From Oscillospiraceae bacterium (GTDB lineage Bacteria > Bacillota > Clostridia > Oscillospirales > Acutalibacteraceae), in contig JAHZCM010000012.1 in assembly GCA_019422905.1 (NCBI GenBank), positions 1 to 14,024 of the forward strand: 14,024 bases of DNA, read 5' to 3'. Positions 1-7,043 of this stretch are shown here, piece after piece. The position numbers and the translations under genes were made by a program. Positions within the stretch are counted from its first letter, which is position 1. Each line of letters opens with the position of its first letter. Below the pieces are notes generated by a model. That model was not told the DNA's origin, did not search any database, and saw nothing but the letters and a program-made list of their open reading frames with translations.

Positions 1-85
1 GGGCCTATCCTTCATCTCTTTTTTTCATCTGTCCAAAATGTATTGTACTCCTACAGCGCGCAAATAAAACCGTGCGCCGGTCTCC

Positions 86-114
86 TTGACATTACACGGA
101 AAAAAATATATCAT
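86..114 (+). promoter_or_regulatory. Promoter of the LacI-family gene
   Basis: TTGACA at 86-91, a 17-base spacer and TATCAT at 109-114 form a strong vegetative-type promoter. Transcription would begin about 120-122, roughly 30 bases before the LacI-family start codon. I could not assign an operator. The first 85 bases of the window are AT-rich with a T-run near 18-25 and hold no gene I can support. Confidence 0.7.
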
Positions 115-152
115 TATATGTTGAGGGAATATAACAGAAATGGAGAAAGAAT

Positions 153-1229
153 ATGGGTGCTAAGGGTATGTCAAAGGCTACGATCCGGGATGTGGCGCAG
201 GCTGCGGGCGTATCGCAGTCCACGGTGTCCCGTGTGCTGAACAAAAACGGATATGTCAGCGCGGAAACACTGGAGCGCGTCCACAAGGCTGTGGAGGCGC
301 TGAATTATTCGCCGAGCGCGATCGCGGTGAGCCTGTCGAGATCCCGCTCCCGGATTATCGGCGTAATTGTGCCGCAGATTTTCGCGCCCTTTTTCAGCGA
401 GCTGTTTTATACGGCGGACAGGATTGCCGAGCAGTACGATTACCGCCTCCTGCTGTGCAATTCCGATTCGAATGCGGAAAGAGAGCGCCGCCTGATCGAC
501 GACCTGCTTTCCTATAAAATTGCCGCGCTGTTTATCACGCCGGTCGATGGCCCCGGAGGGAATAACGCCGCATATCTGAACAGTATCCGCCAAAGCGGCA
601 CGCCGGTTGTCTGTGTGGACCGCGAGCTGGCGGGCATCGAATGCGACGGCGTGTATATCGACAACTACAACGCCTGTTATGAAGCGACGCGGGAGGTGCT
701 CCTGCGCGGCTACCGGAATATCGCCTATCTGGCGGACCCGCCGATTTACGCGCCGGGCCGCCAGCGTTTGCAGGCGTTTGAGGACGCCTGTAAGGAATTC
801 GGCGCGAAGGTTCCGCCGGAAAACCGGATGCTTGCGCCGATTGAGGCGTGGCAGCAGCGCGAGAGCTTTCTGTATGCGGTCATGCGCCGGGAGAACCCGC
901 CCAAGGCGATCATCAACTTCTCAAAGGGCTGGGATGTTTCAATGCTGCGGGCGGTCACATCCACGGGACTGCGCGTGCCGGACGAGGTGTTTCTCACCGG
1001 CCTGGACGACGAGGGCGCGCTGCAGACATACGGCTATTATACACAGTATGCGCCGAGCACGCCGGAGGTAGCCACGACCGCGGCCAATCTCCTGATGGAA
1101 CGCGCGCTCCACGCGGACGGCCCGCTGCCCAAGCCCGTCCGCAATGCGCTCACCACACACCTGACGTCCGTTCTGCGGCCGGGCACGGTTCTGCCGGTTC
1201 CGGACGTTCACCCGATTGTTATGGAATGA
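153..1229 (+). CDS. LacI-family transcriptional regulator
   Basis: A 358-residue DNA-binding repressor or activator of the LacI/GalR family, which normally senses a sugar or metabolite. The N-terminal helix-turn-helix is clear (TIRDVAQAAGVSQSTVSRVL, about residues 10-29), followed by the hinge-helix region (ALNYSPSAIAVSLSRSRS) and a periplasmic-binding-protein-like effector domain starting at RIIGVIVPQI. The length is typical of the family. The ATG at 153 has GGAGA about 7 bases upstream; an ATG at 168 is a weaker alternative. The stop overlaps the next start (ATGA), so the following gene is probably translationally coupled. No sugar transporter or catabolic operon adjoins it, so the effector and regulon are unknown; it may control its own operon. 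Family assignment is certain, the specific role is not. Confidence 0.95.
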   Translation: MGAKGMSKATIRDVAQAAGVSQSTVSRVLNKNGYVSAETLERVHKAVEALNYSPSAIAVSLSRSRSRIIGVIVPQIFAPFFSELFYTADRIAEQYDYRLLLCNSDSNAERERRLIDDLLSYKIAALFITPVDGPGGNNAAYLNSIRQSGTPVVCVDRELAGIECDGVYIDNYNACYEATREVLLRGYRNIAYLADPPIYAPGRQRLQAFEDACKEFGAKVPPENRMLAPIEAWQQRESFLYAVMRRENPPKAIINFSKGWDVSMLRAVTSTGLRVPDEVFLTGLDDEGALQTYGYYTQYAPSTPEVATTAANLLMERALHADGPLPKPVRNALTTHLTSVLRPGTVLPVPDVHPIVME

Positions 1230-2272
1230 CGATGAAATTTATCAAACCGAATTTTTACGACCGGTTCCGCTGTACGGCGTCCGCATGCAGCGATACGTGC
1301 TGCGCGGGCTGGGAAATTGACATAGACCCCGATACCCGGGAGTATTACGACAAGCTGGAAGGGCCTTTCGGCGACCGCCTGCGGGAACAGGTCGAGGAGC
1401 TGCCCGACGGCACCGCCTGCTTTCGGCTGGATGAAGGCGAGCGCTGTCCTTTTTTAAACGACGACAATCTCTGCGAGGTGATTCTGGAGCTGGGAGAAGA
1501 CGCTTTGTGCGAAATCTGCCGCGAGCATCCGCGTTTTTACGAGCAGATCGGCGACCGCGTGGAAATGGGCATCGGGCTTTGCTGTGAGGAGTCCTGCCGC
1601 CTGCTGTTTGAGCAGCGGGAGCCGATCACGTTTATCACCACCACGGTTGGTGGGCTGCCCGACGTGCTCGTTGTGCCGGACAGCGGCATGAGAATCTTCC
1701 GTCTGCGCGATGAGGCGTTCCGCCTTGCGCAGGACCGCTCTTTGCCGCTGCGCGTCCGTATGCACCGGCTGATCGATTTCGGCGCGCGCGTGCAGCGGGA
1801 AATCTGCGGTGCGCCCGCTCCGGCGGAGCGCGTGCCGGAAAATGGGGCACTGCCCGATGCGCGGGAAGCGCTGTTTCAGGTCATGGAGGTGCTGGAGCCT
1901 TACGACGAATCATGGCCGGACTACGTGCGCCTGCTGGACGATACCTCGCTTGCCGTCAATTTGGACGAGATCGACGGCGGTTACGAGAATCTGCTGGTTT
2001 ACTTTCTGTACCGCCATTTTGCACGCGGCGCGCTGGACGGGCGCGTTGCGGCGCGCGTCAGCTTCTGCGCGGTGAGCGTCTGGTTCATCTGCCTGATGAA
2101 TACAAAATGCCTGCAGGAGGCCGGCGCCTTTACGCCGTGGGACCGCATCATCTGTACGAAAGATTACTCGAAGCAGGTGGAGTACAGCGCGGAGAACATG
2201 GAGGATATGCTCGAAGCGCTCCACACGGATCCGGCCTTTTCGGCCGGGAATCTGAAAAAGCTGTTCGGATGA
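1226..2272 (+). CDS. FliB-like flagellin lysine-N-methylase family protein
   Basis: About 348 residues. The N-terminus reads KPNFYDRFRCTASACSDTCC, followed by AGWEIDIDPDT, which is the hallmark of the FliB / YkgJ-type cysteine-cluster family. More cysteines follow in a CPFLNDDNLC stretch, ALCEICREHPRFY and LCCEESC. Visible cysteines are near residues 16, 21, 25, 26, 65, 74, 83, 95, 98, 119, 120 and 124, a pattern suggesting bound metal or an Fe-S cluster. FliB in Salmonella methylates lysines of flagellin, but many Firmicute members sit away from flagellar genes, as here, so the substrate is open. The start is the ATG at 1226 that overlaps the LacI stop; an ATG at 1232 is two codons further in. 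The open frame extends upstream to 848, but that part lies inside the LacI gene. The 3' end overlaps a possible ATG of the next gene. Confidence 0.85.
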   Translation: MTMKFIKPNFYDRFRCTASACSDTCCAGWEIDIDPDTREYYDKLEGPFGDRLREQVEELPDGTACFRLDEGERCPFLNDDNLCEVILELGEDALCEICREHPRFYEQIGDRVEMGIGLCCEESCRLLFEQREPITFITTTVGGLPDVLVVPDSGMRIFRLRDEAFRLAQDRSLPLRVRMHRLIDFGARVQREICGAPAPAERVPENGALPDAREALFQVMEVLEPYDESWPDYVRLLDDTSLAVNLDEIDGGYENLLVYFLYRHFARGALDGRVAARVSFCAVSVWFICLMNTKCLQEAGAFTPWDRIICTKDYSKQVEYSAENMEDMLEALHTDPAFSAGNLKKLFG

Positions 2273-2325
2273 GGGGCATACCGGAGAAACCCTGCGCGGG
2301 GATACATGGGAAAGGGGTATCTGCA

Positions 2326-3015
2326 TTGGAACTGGAATCGATCAAAGCCGAGCTGCTTGTAAACCGCGACGGGAAATTCCGGGATTTTTCCCTTTCGCTC
2401 ACCAAGGGCTCCGCACTGCCGATGGTCGGCGTTCGGCTGCCGGTTCTCCGGAAAATGGCGGCGCGGCTCGCGCGGGAGGACGCGCGCGGCTTTCTCGACG
2501 CCTGCGATTTTTCGAGCATCGAGATGACCATGCTGTACGCCTACGTGCTCGGCCGCACGCGCGGGGATATCCGCGAGCTGCTCGCGTACCTTGACCGCGC
2601 CGTGCCGCATATTGACAACTGGGCGAACTGTGACACGCTCTGCCAGTCGTTCAAGCAGGCGGAAAAATACCCGGAGGAGACATGGGATTTCCTGATGCGC
2701 TACCGCACGTCGGAGGAGCCGTTCGTACTGCGCGTGCTGGTCGTCATGCTGATGAGCCACTTCCTCACGGACGCGTACATCGACCGCGTGCTCGAAATCG
2801 TGAATACGATTTCATGCGACGCGTATTACTACAAAATGGGCGCGGCATGGGCGGTGGCGACCGCCATGGCAAAGCAGCGCGACAAAACTTTTGCGTTTTT
2901 GAAAAGCTGTGCGCTCGACGACTGGACGTATAACAAGGCGATTCAGAAAATGCTCGAATCCTACCGCGTTTCCGACGCGGACAAAGCGCTTCTGCGCACA
3001 ATGAAACGGAAGTAG
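2326..3015 (+). CDS. AlkD-like DNA alkylation repair protein (HEAT-repeat glycosylase)
   Basis: A 229-residue member of the AlkC/AlkD superfamily, bacterial DNA glycosylases built from HEAT-like repeats that excise N3- and N7-alkylated purines. The diagnostic segment IDNWANCDTLC supplies the Trp and Asp of the AlkD active site (about W99 and D103). R136 in FVLRVLVVMLMSHFL and W175 in YYYKMGAAWAVATA match the other conserved positions. The preferred start is TTG at 2326, with AAAGGGG about 8 bases upstream, because family members begin just before the KAELLVNRDGKFRDF helix. An ATG at 2269 overlapping the previous stop would add 19 residues with no family likeness. It is third in a probable operon after the LacI and FliB-like genes and ends in a shared terminator hairpin. 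Confidence 0.9.
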   Translation: MELESIKAELLVNRDGKFRDFSLSLTKGSALPMVGVRLPVLRKMAARLAREDARGFLDACDFSSIEMTMLYAYVLGRTRGDIRELLAYLDRAVPHIDNWANCDTLCQSFKQAEKYPEETWDFLMRYRTSEEPFVLRVLVVMLMSHFLTDAYIDRVLEIVNTISCDAYYYKMGAAWAVATAMAKQRDKTFAFLKSCALDDWTYNKAIQKMLESYRVSDADKALLRTMKRK

Positions 3016-3056
3016 ACATAAGAAGGCCGCCCCAACGGAGCGGCCTTCTTATGTCT
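3014..3056. terminator. Bidirectional terminator between convergent operons
   Basis: A near-perfect 17-bp stem (3014-3030 with 3040-3056) encloses a 9-base loop. The upper stem is GC-rich (GGCCGC/GCGGCC) and flanked by AAGAA and TTCTT, so it can terminate transcription either way. The stop codons of both convergent genes (3013-3015 on + and 3055-3057 on -) lie in or touch the stem. Confidence 0.85.
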
Positions 3057-3642
3057 ATCGGTTGAAAAATTTCACGATGCCGTCTATGCCGGACAGCGCC
3101 TGTTCATCCTCACATGCGGGTATTTGGTTCGTATTGTGACTGCAAACCGGCGGATAAATCTCCGTGCAGCGCATGTGGTGCAGAAGCGTGCGTGCCGTAT
3201 CAAACGGCTTCTCGATGCCGCCGTCTCCGCCGCCCACAAGAATAACCGCGCCGCGCTTAGACTTTGCTATGGCTTCTTCCCCGCGGAAAAAGCGTGCACA
3301 GAAATAGGTCTGCAGACGGCTGCCCAGATCCAACAGCCTACCTGTCAGCTCTGAAAAATAGATCGGAGACGCGATGAGAATGTTGTCGCACGCCTGAATA
3401 TAGGCGTAGATTTGCTGCATTTCGTCCGAAATGGCGCAGCCGAACTGTTCCCGGCAGCGGCGGCAGTCCACACATGGCGAAACGCCGCAGGTATAGGTAT
3501 CTACAATTTTATATTCGCCCGCCAGCTTTTCCGTGACCAAGCGGATGAGCTGCGCTGTGTCTCCGTTCTTTCTCGGCGATCCGTTCAAAATCAGCGTTTT
3601 CAACTGTGCTTTTCTTCTTTCCGGGGAAAACAGGTCTCCCAT
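3055..3642 (-). CDS. NADPH-dependent FMN reductase / flavodoxin-like protein
   Basis: A 195-residue flavoprotein of the NADPH-dependent FMN reductase family, a flavodoxin fold that binds FMN and passes electrons from NAD(P)H to quinones, iron or other acceptors. Visible are the phosphate-binding loop LNGSPRKNGDT (about residues 19-29), a cysteine motif CVDCRRCREQFGC (57-69) common in the iron-sulfur flavoprotein-like subgroup, and the flavin-contact segment SPIYFSELTG (92-101). The ATG at 3642 has a poor ribosome binding site. A TTG at 3603, directly before KTLILNGSPR and preceded by purine-rich sequence, could be the real start and would give 182 residues. It is last in a three-gene minus-strand set, 22 bases after the methyltransferase stop. 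The substrate cannot be read from the sequence. Confidence 0.88.
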   Translation of the reverse strand: MGDLFSPERRKAQLKTLILNGSPRKNGDTAQLIRLVTEKLAGEYKIVDTYTCGVSPCVDCRRCREQFGCAISDEMQQIYAYIQACDNILIASPIYFSELTGRLLDLGSRLQTYFCARFFRGEEAIAKSKRGAVILVGGGDGGIEKPFDTARTLLHHMRCTEIYPPVCSHNTNQIPACEDEQALSGIDGIVKFFNR

Positions 3643-3664
3643 GCCGGAGCCGGCCGGTTTTCGC

Positions 3665-4114
3665 CTATCGGTATTTCTTTTCGAGCGCGAGCAGCGCTTC
3701 CTTCACCGGCAGGCCCGCGCCGAAGCCGACGAGCGCGCCGTTCGCGCCGATGACGCGGTGACAGGGTGTGAAAATCAAAATGGGATTTTTGTTGTTTGCC
3801 CCGCCGACGGCCCGCGCGGCCTTCGGCCTGCCGACCGCTGCGGCGATCTCGCCGTAGCTGCGCGTCTCCCCGTAGGGAATTTCCCGAAGCGCAGCCCAGA
3901 CGGCGAGCTGGAACGGCGTGCCCTGTGGATTCAGCGGCACGGTGAAGGCTTTGCGCGTACCGGCAAAATATTCGTTCAGCTCTGTATAGGCCTGCCGGAT
4001 CAGCGGCGTTTCACAGTCCGCGCCGGGAATGGGGCGGTTCGTCACGCGGGAGATCCCGCCGCCCGCCTCCTCGATCCAGAGCGGCCCGACCGGCGTTTCA
4101 TAACGGCAGTGCAT
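3665..4114 (-). CDS. ogt: Methylated-DNA--protein-cysteine methyltransferase (Ogt/MGMT)
   Basis: A 149-residue suicide repair enzyme that transfers the alkyl group of O6-alkylguanine (and O4-alkylthymine) to its own cysteine. The active-site motif PCHRVI is intact (C118), with the preceding NKNPILIFT segment. The DNA-binding helix-turn-helix with its Arg finger is in ETRSYGEIAAAVGRPKAARAV (about residues 83-103). The C-terminal lid with GFGAGLPVKEALLALE is present. At this length it matches stand-alone Ogt-type proteins and lacks the AraC-like sensor part of Ada. Its start lies 3 bases after the stop of the upstream aldo/keto reductase, so the two are almost certainly cotranscribed. The convergent operon ends in another alkylation-repair gene, AlkD-like. 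Confidence 0.95.
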   Translation of the reverse strand: MHCRYETPVGPLWIEEAGGGISRVTNRPIPGADCETPLIRQAYTELNEYFAGTRKAFTVPLNPQGTPFQLAVWAALREIPYGETRSYGEIAAAVGRPKAARAVGGANNKNPILIFTPCHRVIGANGALVGFGAGLPVKEALLALEKKYR

Positions 4115-4117
4115 GGC

Positions 4118-5038
4118 TTACGGCAGGCGATGGCCGGCGGCGCGATAGATTTCATACCAATCCTCGCGCGTTATGGTGATATCCGCGGCCTTGGCGCATT
4201 CTGCGATGCGGTTCGGGTTGATGGAGCCGATAACAGCCTGCATTTTTGCCGGGTGGCGCAGAATCCATGCGACGGCGATCGTCGTGCTGGAAACGCCGTA
4301 ATGCGAGCCGATTTCCTCCAGCGTCCGGTTCAGATCGGCATATTTCTCATTGCCGAGGAAAACGCCCTCCATGAAGCCGTACTGGAACGGCGACCATGTC
4401 TGAATAGTGATATCGTGCAGACGGCAGTAGTTGAGCACGCCGTTGTCGCGGTCGAGGTTACGGTCGTCGCCGATATTCATGTTCATCGGCTGGGAGATCA
4501 TCGTCGCGTTCGTCACGCTCAGTTGGAGCTGGTCCGCGGCGAGGGGCTGACGCACATATTTTTGAAGCAGCGCCATCGTGTTCGGATCCTGATTCGAAAC
4601 GCCGAAATGGCGCACCTTACCCGCGGCCTCCAGCGCGTCGAACGCTTCGGCAACCCCCTCCGGCTCCATCAGCGCGTCGGGGCGGTGCAGAAGCAGCACG
4701 TCAAGATACTCGGTGTTCAGGCGCTTCAGAATACCGTCTACCGATTCGAGAATGTGCTTCTTCGAAAAATCATACATTTTGCCGGGGATGATGCCGCATT
4801 TTGACTGTAAAATCAGATCCTCGCGCTTTACGCCCGCGCCGGCGATCAGCTCCGCGAAAACGGATTCGGAGCGTCCGCCCGCGTAAATATCCGCGTGGTC
4901 GAAGAAATTCAGGCCCAAATCCAGCGCGGTGCGCAGGTAGGTCTCCGCCTGCTTGCGGTCGGCGTCGGCAAGGCGCATGCAGCCCAGTGCAAGCACAGGC
5001 ACCTGTAGGCCGGTTTTACCCAGTTGAATGGTTCTCAT
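4118..5038 (-). CDS. Aldo/keto reductase, YdhF type
   Basis: A 306-residue NADPH-dependent aldo/keto reductase with a TIM-barrel fold. The tetrad is recognisable: D47 and Y52 in FFDHADIYAGG, K80 in LILQSKCG and H118 in LLLHRPDAL. GVSNQ and the nucleotide-binding C-terminal part (GSINPNRIAEC) follow. The stretch SQPMNMNIGDD and the WSPFQYGFMEGVF segment resemble the E. coli YdhF group; the physiological substrate is unknown. The frame is open up to 5107, but the ATG at 5038 is preferred: it begins the conserved MRTIQLGKTGLQVPVLALGC, and GGAAGGA lies about 11 bases upstream on the minus strand. It is first of three genes driven by the promoter at 5111-5139. Confidence 0.93.
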   Translation of the reverse strand: MRTIQLGKTGLQVPVLALGCMRLADADRKQAETYLRTALDLGLNFFDHADIYAGGRSESVFAELIAGAGVKREDLILQSKCGIIPGKMYDFSKKHILESVDGILKRLNTEYLDVLLLHRPDALMEPEGVAEAFDALEAAGKVRHFGVSNQDPNTMALLQKYVRQPLAADQLQLSVTNATMISQPMNMNIGDDRNLDRDNGVLNYCRLHDITIQTWSPFQYGFMEGVFLGNEKYADLNRTLEEIGSHYGVSSTTIAVAWILRHPAKMQAVIGSINPNRIAECAKAADITITREDWYEIYRAAGHRLP

Positions 5039-5110
5039 GGCAATACAATCCTTCCTTTTGAAGTTTTCTGCGGCCAGCGGCGCAAAAATCCGCGGCCTGT
5101 CCTGCATTTA

Positions 5111-5139
5111 TTATAGAGCAAAACAGGCCGTGCGGCAAG
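5111..5139 (-). promoter_or_regulatory. Promoter of the aldo/keto reductase - ogt - flavoprotein operon
   Basis: On the minus strand, TTGCCG (5139-5134), a 17-base spacer and a perfect TATAAT (5116-5111). Transcription would start about 5104, leaving a leader of about 65 bases. It is divergent from the promoter at 5168-5196, with 28 bases between the two -35 boxes. Confidence 0.8.
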
Positions 5140-5167
5140 GCTAAAACAGGATTTTTTCGGGAAGTGC

Positions 5168-5196
5168 TTGCCTTGTGCCCCAGCCTGCGCTACAAT
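5168..5196 (+). promoter_or_regulatory. Promoter of the sugar isomerase/epimerase-like gene
   Basis: TTGCCT (5168-5173), a 17-base spacer and TACAAT (5191-5196), followed by GAAGGAG at 5212-5218 and the start codon at 5230. It is back to back with the minus-strand promoter at 5111-5139. Confidence 0.78.
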
Positions 5197-5229
5197 AGGG
5201 GCAAAGCCATCGAAGGAGTTGTTTTGTTT

Positions 5230-6012
5230 ATGCGTTTTGGCGTGTGCGCGCCGGTTTCCGAGGCCGGCCGGCTTGCGAAAATCGGGTTTGATTATTTTGA
5301 GGCGAGCGTATCGGCGCTCGCGGCAATGACGGATGCGGAATTCGCTTCGTTTTGCGCGGAAAACGCGGCCGCGCCGATCCATGCCGAGGCCGCGAATTGC
5401 CTGTTCCCGGGTGAGATCCGCCTGACGGGCGAGAACGTGGATTTTGGTGAAATCCGGCGCTATCTGGACCGCGCGATGGCGCGGCTCGGTGCGGCGGACG
5501 TGAAGATCGCCGTATTCGGCAGCGGCGGCAGCCGCCGTGTGCCGGAGGGATTTCCGGCGGAGCGCGCATGGGCACAGCTCACCGAAGTGGGCAAAATGCT
5601 CGGAGAGGCTGCCGGAAGGCATGGCGTGACCGTGGCGCTGGAGCCGCTGCGCCGGGCGGAGACGAACGTCATCAACACGCAGATGGAAGGGCTTCGGCTC
5701 GTGCGTGCGGTAAACCATCCGAGCTTCCGGCTGCTCTGCGATTATTACCATCTGATCGAGGAGGGCGGCACGCCGGAGGACGTTGAGGCGTGCGGCAAAG
5801 CGCTTGTGCACACGCACATCGCGAATCCCGACGGGCGCTGCGCGATGTCCCAAACGGACAAGGCGGATTACCGGGCATTCTTTAACGCGCTCCGCCGCGC
5901 GGGCTTTGACGCCCGAATGAGCTTTGAGGGAAGCGTATCGGATTTTGAAGTGGAGCTTCCCGGCGCGCTCGCGGTCATGAAACATGCGGCGTGCCCGGTC
6001 GAAGCAGAATAA
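5230..6012 (+). CDS. Sugar phosphate isomerase/epimerase family protein (TIM barrel)
   Basis: A 260-residue member of the xylose-isomerase-like TIM-barrel superfamily (AP endonuclease 2 fold), which includes hydroxypyruvate isomerases, ketose 3-epimerases and endonuclease IV-like proteins. Likely divalent-metal ligands appear in family order: E138 in VALEPLRRAETN, D171 in LLCDYYHL, H194/H196 in VHTHIANPDG and E233 in MSFEG. These favour a sugar or ketoacid isomerase over a nuclease, but the substrate is not readable. The ATG at 5230 is 11 bases after GAAGGAG; an in-frame TTG at 5224 sits closer to it and is an alternative start. It is monocistronic: its own promoter lies upstream and a terminator follows at 6083-6113. 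Confidence 0.88.
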   Translation: MRFGVCAPVSEAGRLAKIGFDYFEASVSALAAMTDAEFASFCAENAAAPIHAEAANCLFPGEIRLTGENVDFGEIRRYLDRAMARLGAADVKIAVFGSGGSRRVPEGFPAERAWAQLTEVGKMLGEAAGRHGVTVALEPLRRAETNVINTQMEGLRLVRAVNHPSFRLLCDYYHLIEEGGTPEDVEACGKALVHTHIANPDGRCAMSQTDKADYRAFFNALRRAGFDARMSFEGSVSDFEVELPGALAVMKHAACPVEAE

Positions 6013-6026
6013 ACACTTGGGATGCG

Positions 6027-6060
6027 GGGAGCGCTTTGTGAAAATCAAACGGCGCTTCCC
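6027..6060 (+). other. Weak hairpin after the isomerase gene
   Basis: GGGAGCGC-type arm at about 6026-6034 can pair with GCGCTTCCC at 6052-6060 (one G-U pair) around a 17-base loop. No T-run follows, so it may only protect the 3' end of the transcript; the stronger terminator is the next hairpin. Confidence 0.35.
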
Positions 6061-6082
6061 TGCCGAAAGAGAGACGACAAAA

Positions 6083-6113
6083 CCGCCTGTGTATCCAAAC
6101 GGTACACAGGCGG
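6083..6113. terminator. Bidirectional rho-independent terminator
   Basis: A perfect 11-bp stem (6083-6093 with 6103-6113, CCGCCTGTGTA and its complement) and a 9-base loop. It is followed by CGTTTTATTT on the plus strand and by TTTTGTCGTC on the minus strand. It sits between the convergent isomerase and patatin genes and serves both. Confidence 0.9.
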
Positions 6114-6117
6114 CGTT

Positions 6118-6978
6118 TTATTTGGAAAGGTATGCCTTGAGCGCTTCCATCTGCCGCTCGGCTTCTCTGCGCCCGTCGTTGTACAGCGCGGTCAGCTTTC
6201 CCGTATCCTTCTCGGTGTGGGAAACGTCAACGGGCTTCTGCGGCCGGATCACAAAAATGCGCCCGGCCTTTTCCAGCGCGTCGATTTCCCGCTGCTGGCG
6301 GTCGTAGCGGGTGGGGATCGCGTATAAGGCGCGGATAAAATTCGGATAGTGCCGGAAATATTTTGCATAGGCGCGCAGCACGGGGCGGCGGGTGTACAGC
6401 TTGCGGTAGCCCTGCTGGCGCGTCAAAACCAGCACGATTTTTTGAAAGCCGTCGTCGATGGCTTTTTGGTACGGGATCGCCATGGCGCAGCCGCCGTCCA
6501 AATACCGCTTGCCGTCGATCGTCACGGCCTTCGAGAGGACCGGCATACTGCTGCTTGCGCGCACCGCCGTGAGAATATCGGAGCATGCGCTCTTTTCGAA
6601 ATACTCCGCTTCGCCCGTTTCCAAATTCGTCGCCACCGCCGTGAAACGCATCGGGGAGCTGTTGAAGGCGTCAAAATCAAAGGGCAGAATGTGGCGGCTC
6701 ATCTCGTTGAACAGAAAATCAAAGTTGAAAATCTCGTGGTGGCGAAGCAGGTTGTTTAGGCCGAGATACCGCTTGTCGTTGACATAGCCGATGTTGATCT
6801 GCGCTGTACGCCCCGGTTGCCGGGAAACGTAGCTGACGCCGGTCAGCGCGCCGGCCGAAACACCGGTCACGTCCGAAAAGTACAGGTCGTTTTCCATAAA
6901 AACGTCCAGTACGCCGGCGGTAAACAGCGACCGCAGCGAGCCGCCTTCCAGAATCAATGCGCCCTTTTGCATGTCCAT
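6118..6978 (-). CDS. Patatin-like phospholipase family protein
   Basis: A 286-residue member of the bacterial patatin family (the YjjU/RssA-like group), acyl-ester hydrolases using a Ser-Asp dyad. The oxyanion loop is EGGSLR (residues 11-16). The nucleophile elbow is GVSAG with S41, and the catalytic Asp is D161 in YLDGGCAMAIP. All are intact, so an active lipase or esterase is expected. No signal peptide or membrane segment is seen, so it is probably cytoplasmic or peripheral to the membrane. The start is the ATG at 6978 with GGAAAGGA about 8 bases upstream; the frame also has a TTG at 6996 that overlaps that ribosome binding site and is unlikely. It has its own promoter at 7015-7043 and shares the terminator at 6083-6113. 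The natural lipid substrate is unknown. Confidence 0.92.
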   Translation of the reverse strand: MDMQKGALILEGGSLRSLFTAGVLDVFMENDLYFSDVTGVSAGALTGVSYVSRQPGRTAQINIGYVNDKRYLGLNNLLRHHEIFNFDFLFNEMSRHILPFDFDAFNSSPMRFTAVATNLETGEAEYFEKSACSDILTAVRASSSMPVLSKAVTIDGKRYLDGGCAMAIPYQKAIDDGFQKIVLVLTRQQGYRKLYTRRPVLRAYAKYFRHYPNFIRALYAIPTRYDRQQREIDALEKAGRIFVIRPQKPVDVSHTEKDTGKLTALYNDGRREAERQMEALKAYLSK

Positions 6979-7014
6979 AAATCTTTTCCTTTCCAATAAG
7001 TTGTTGTCAGAAGC

Positions 7015-7043
7015 ATTTTAGCACGGCAGGCGCGCTTTTTCAA
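7015..7043 (-). promoter_or_regulatory. Promoter of the patatin-like gene
   Basis: Minus-strand TTGAAA (7043-7038), a 17-base spacer ending in TGC, and TAAAAT (7020-7015), an extended -10 type. The -35 box overlaps the TGA stop of the upstream 599-residue gene. The first 13 bases (TTGAAAAAGCGCG) are identical to those of the promoter at 8876-8904. Confidence 0.75.

Noticed and set aside
3533..4804. A 423-codon open frame on the plus strand
   Set aside because: Antisense to ogt and the aldo/keto reductase, both of which have intact catalytic motifs; no family likeness in the plus-strand translation.
5035..6048. A 337-codon open frame on the minus strand
   Set aside because: Antisense to the TIM-barrel isomerase with its metal ligands and promoter; the minus-strand product looks like shadow sequence.
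7029..7043. Small GCTT-GAAA-AAGC-type hairpin at the end of the 599-residue gene as a terminator
   Set aside because: Only about 5 bp of stem and no T-run after it on the minus strand; the same bases are better explained as the -35 box of the next promoter.
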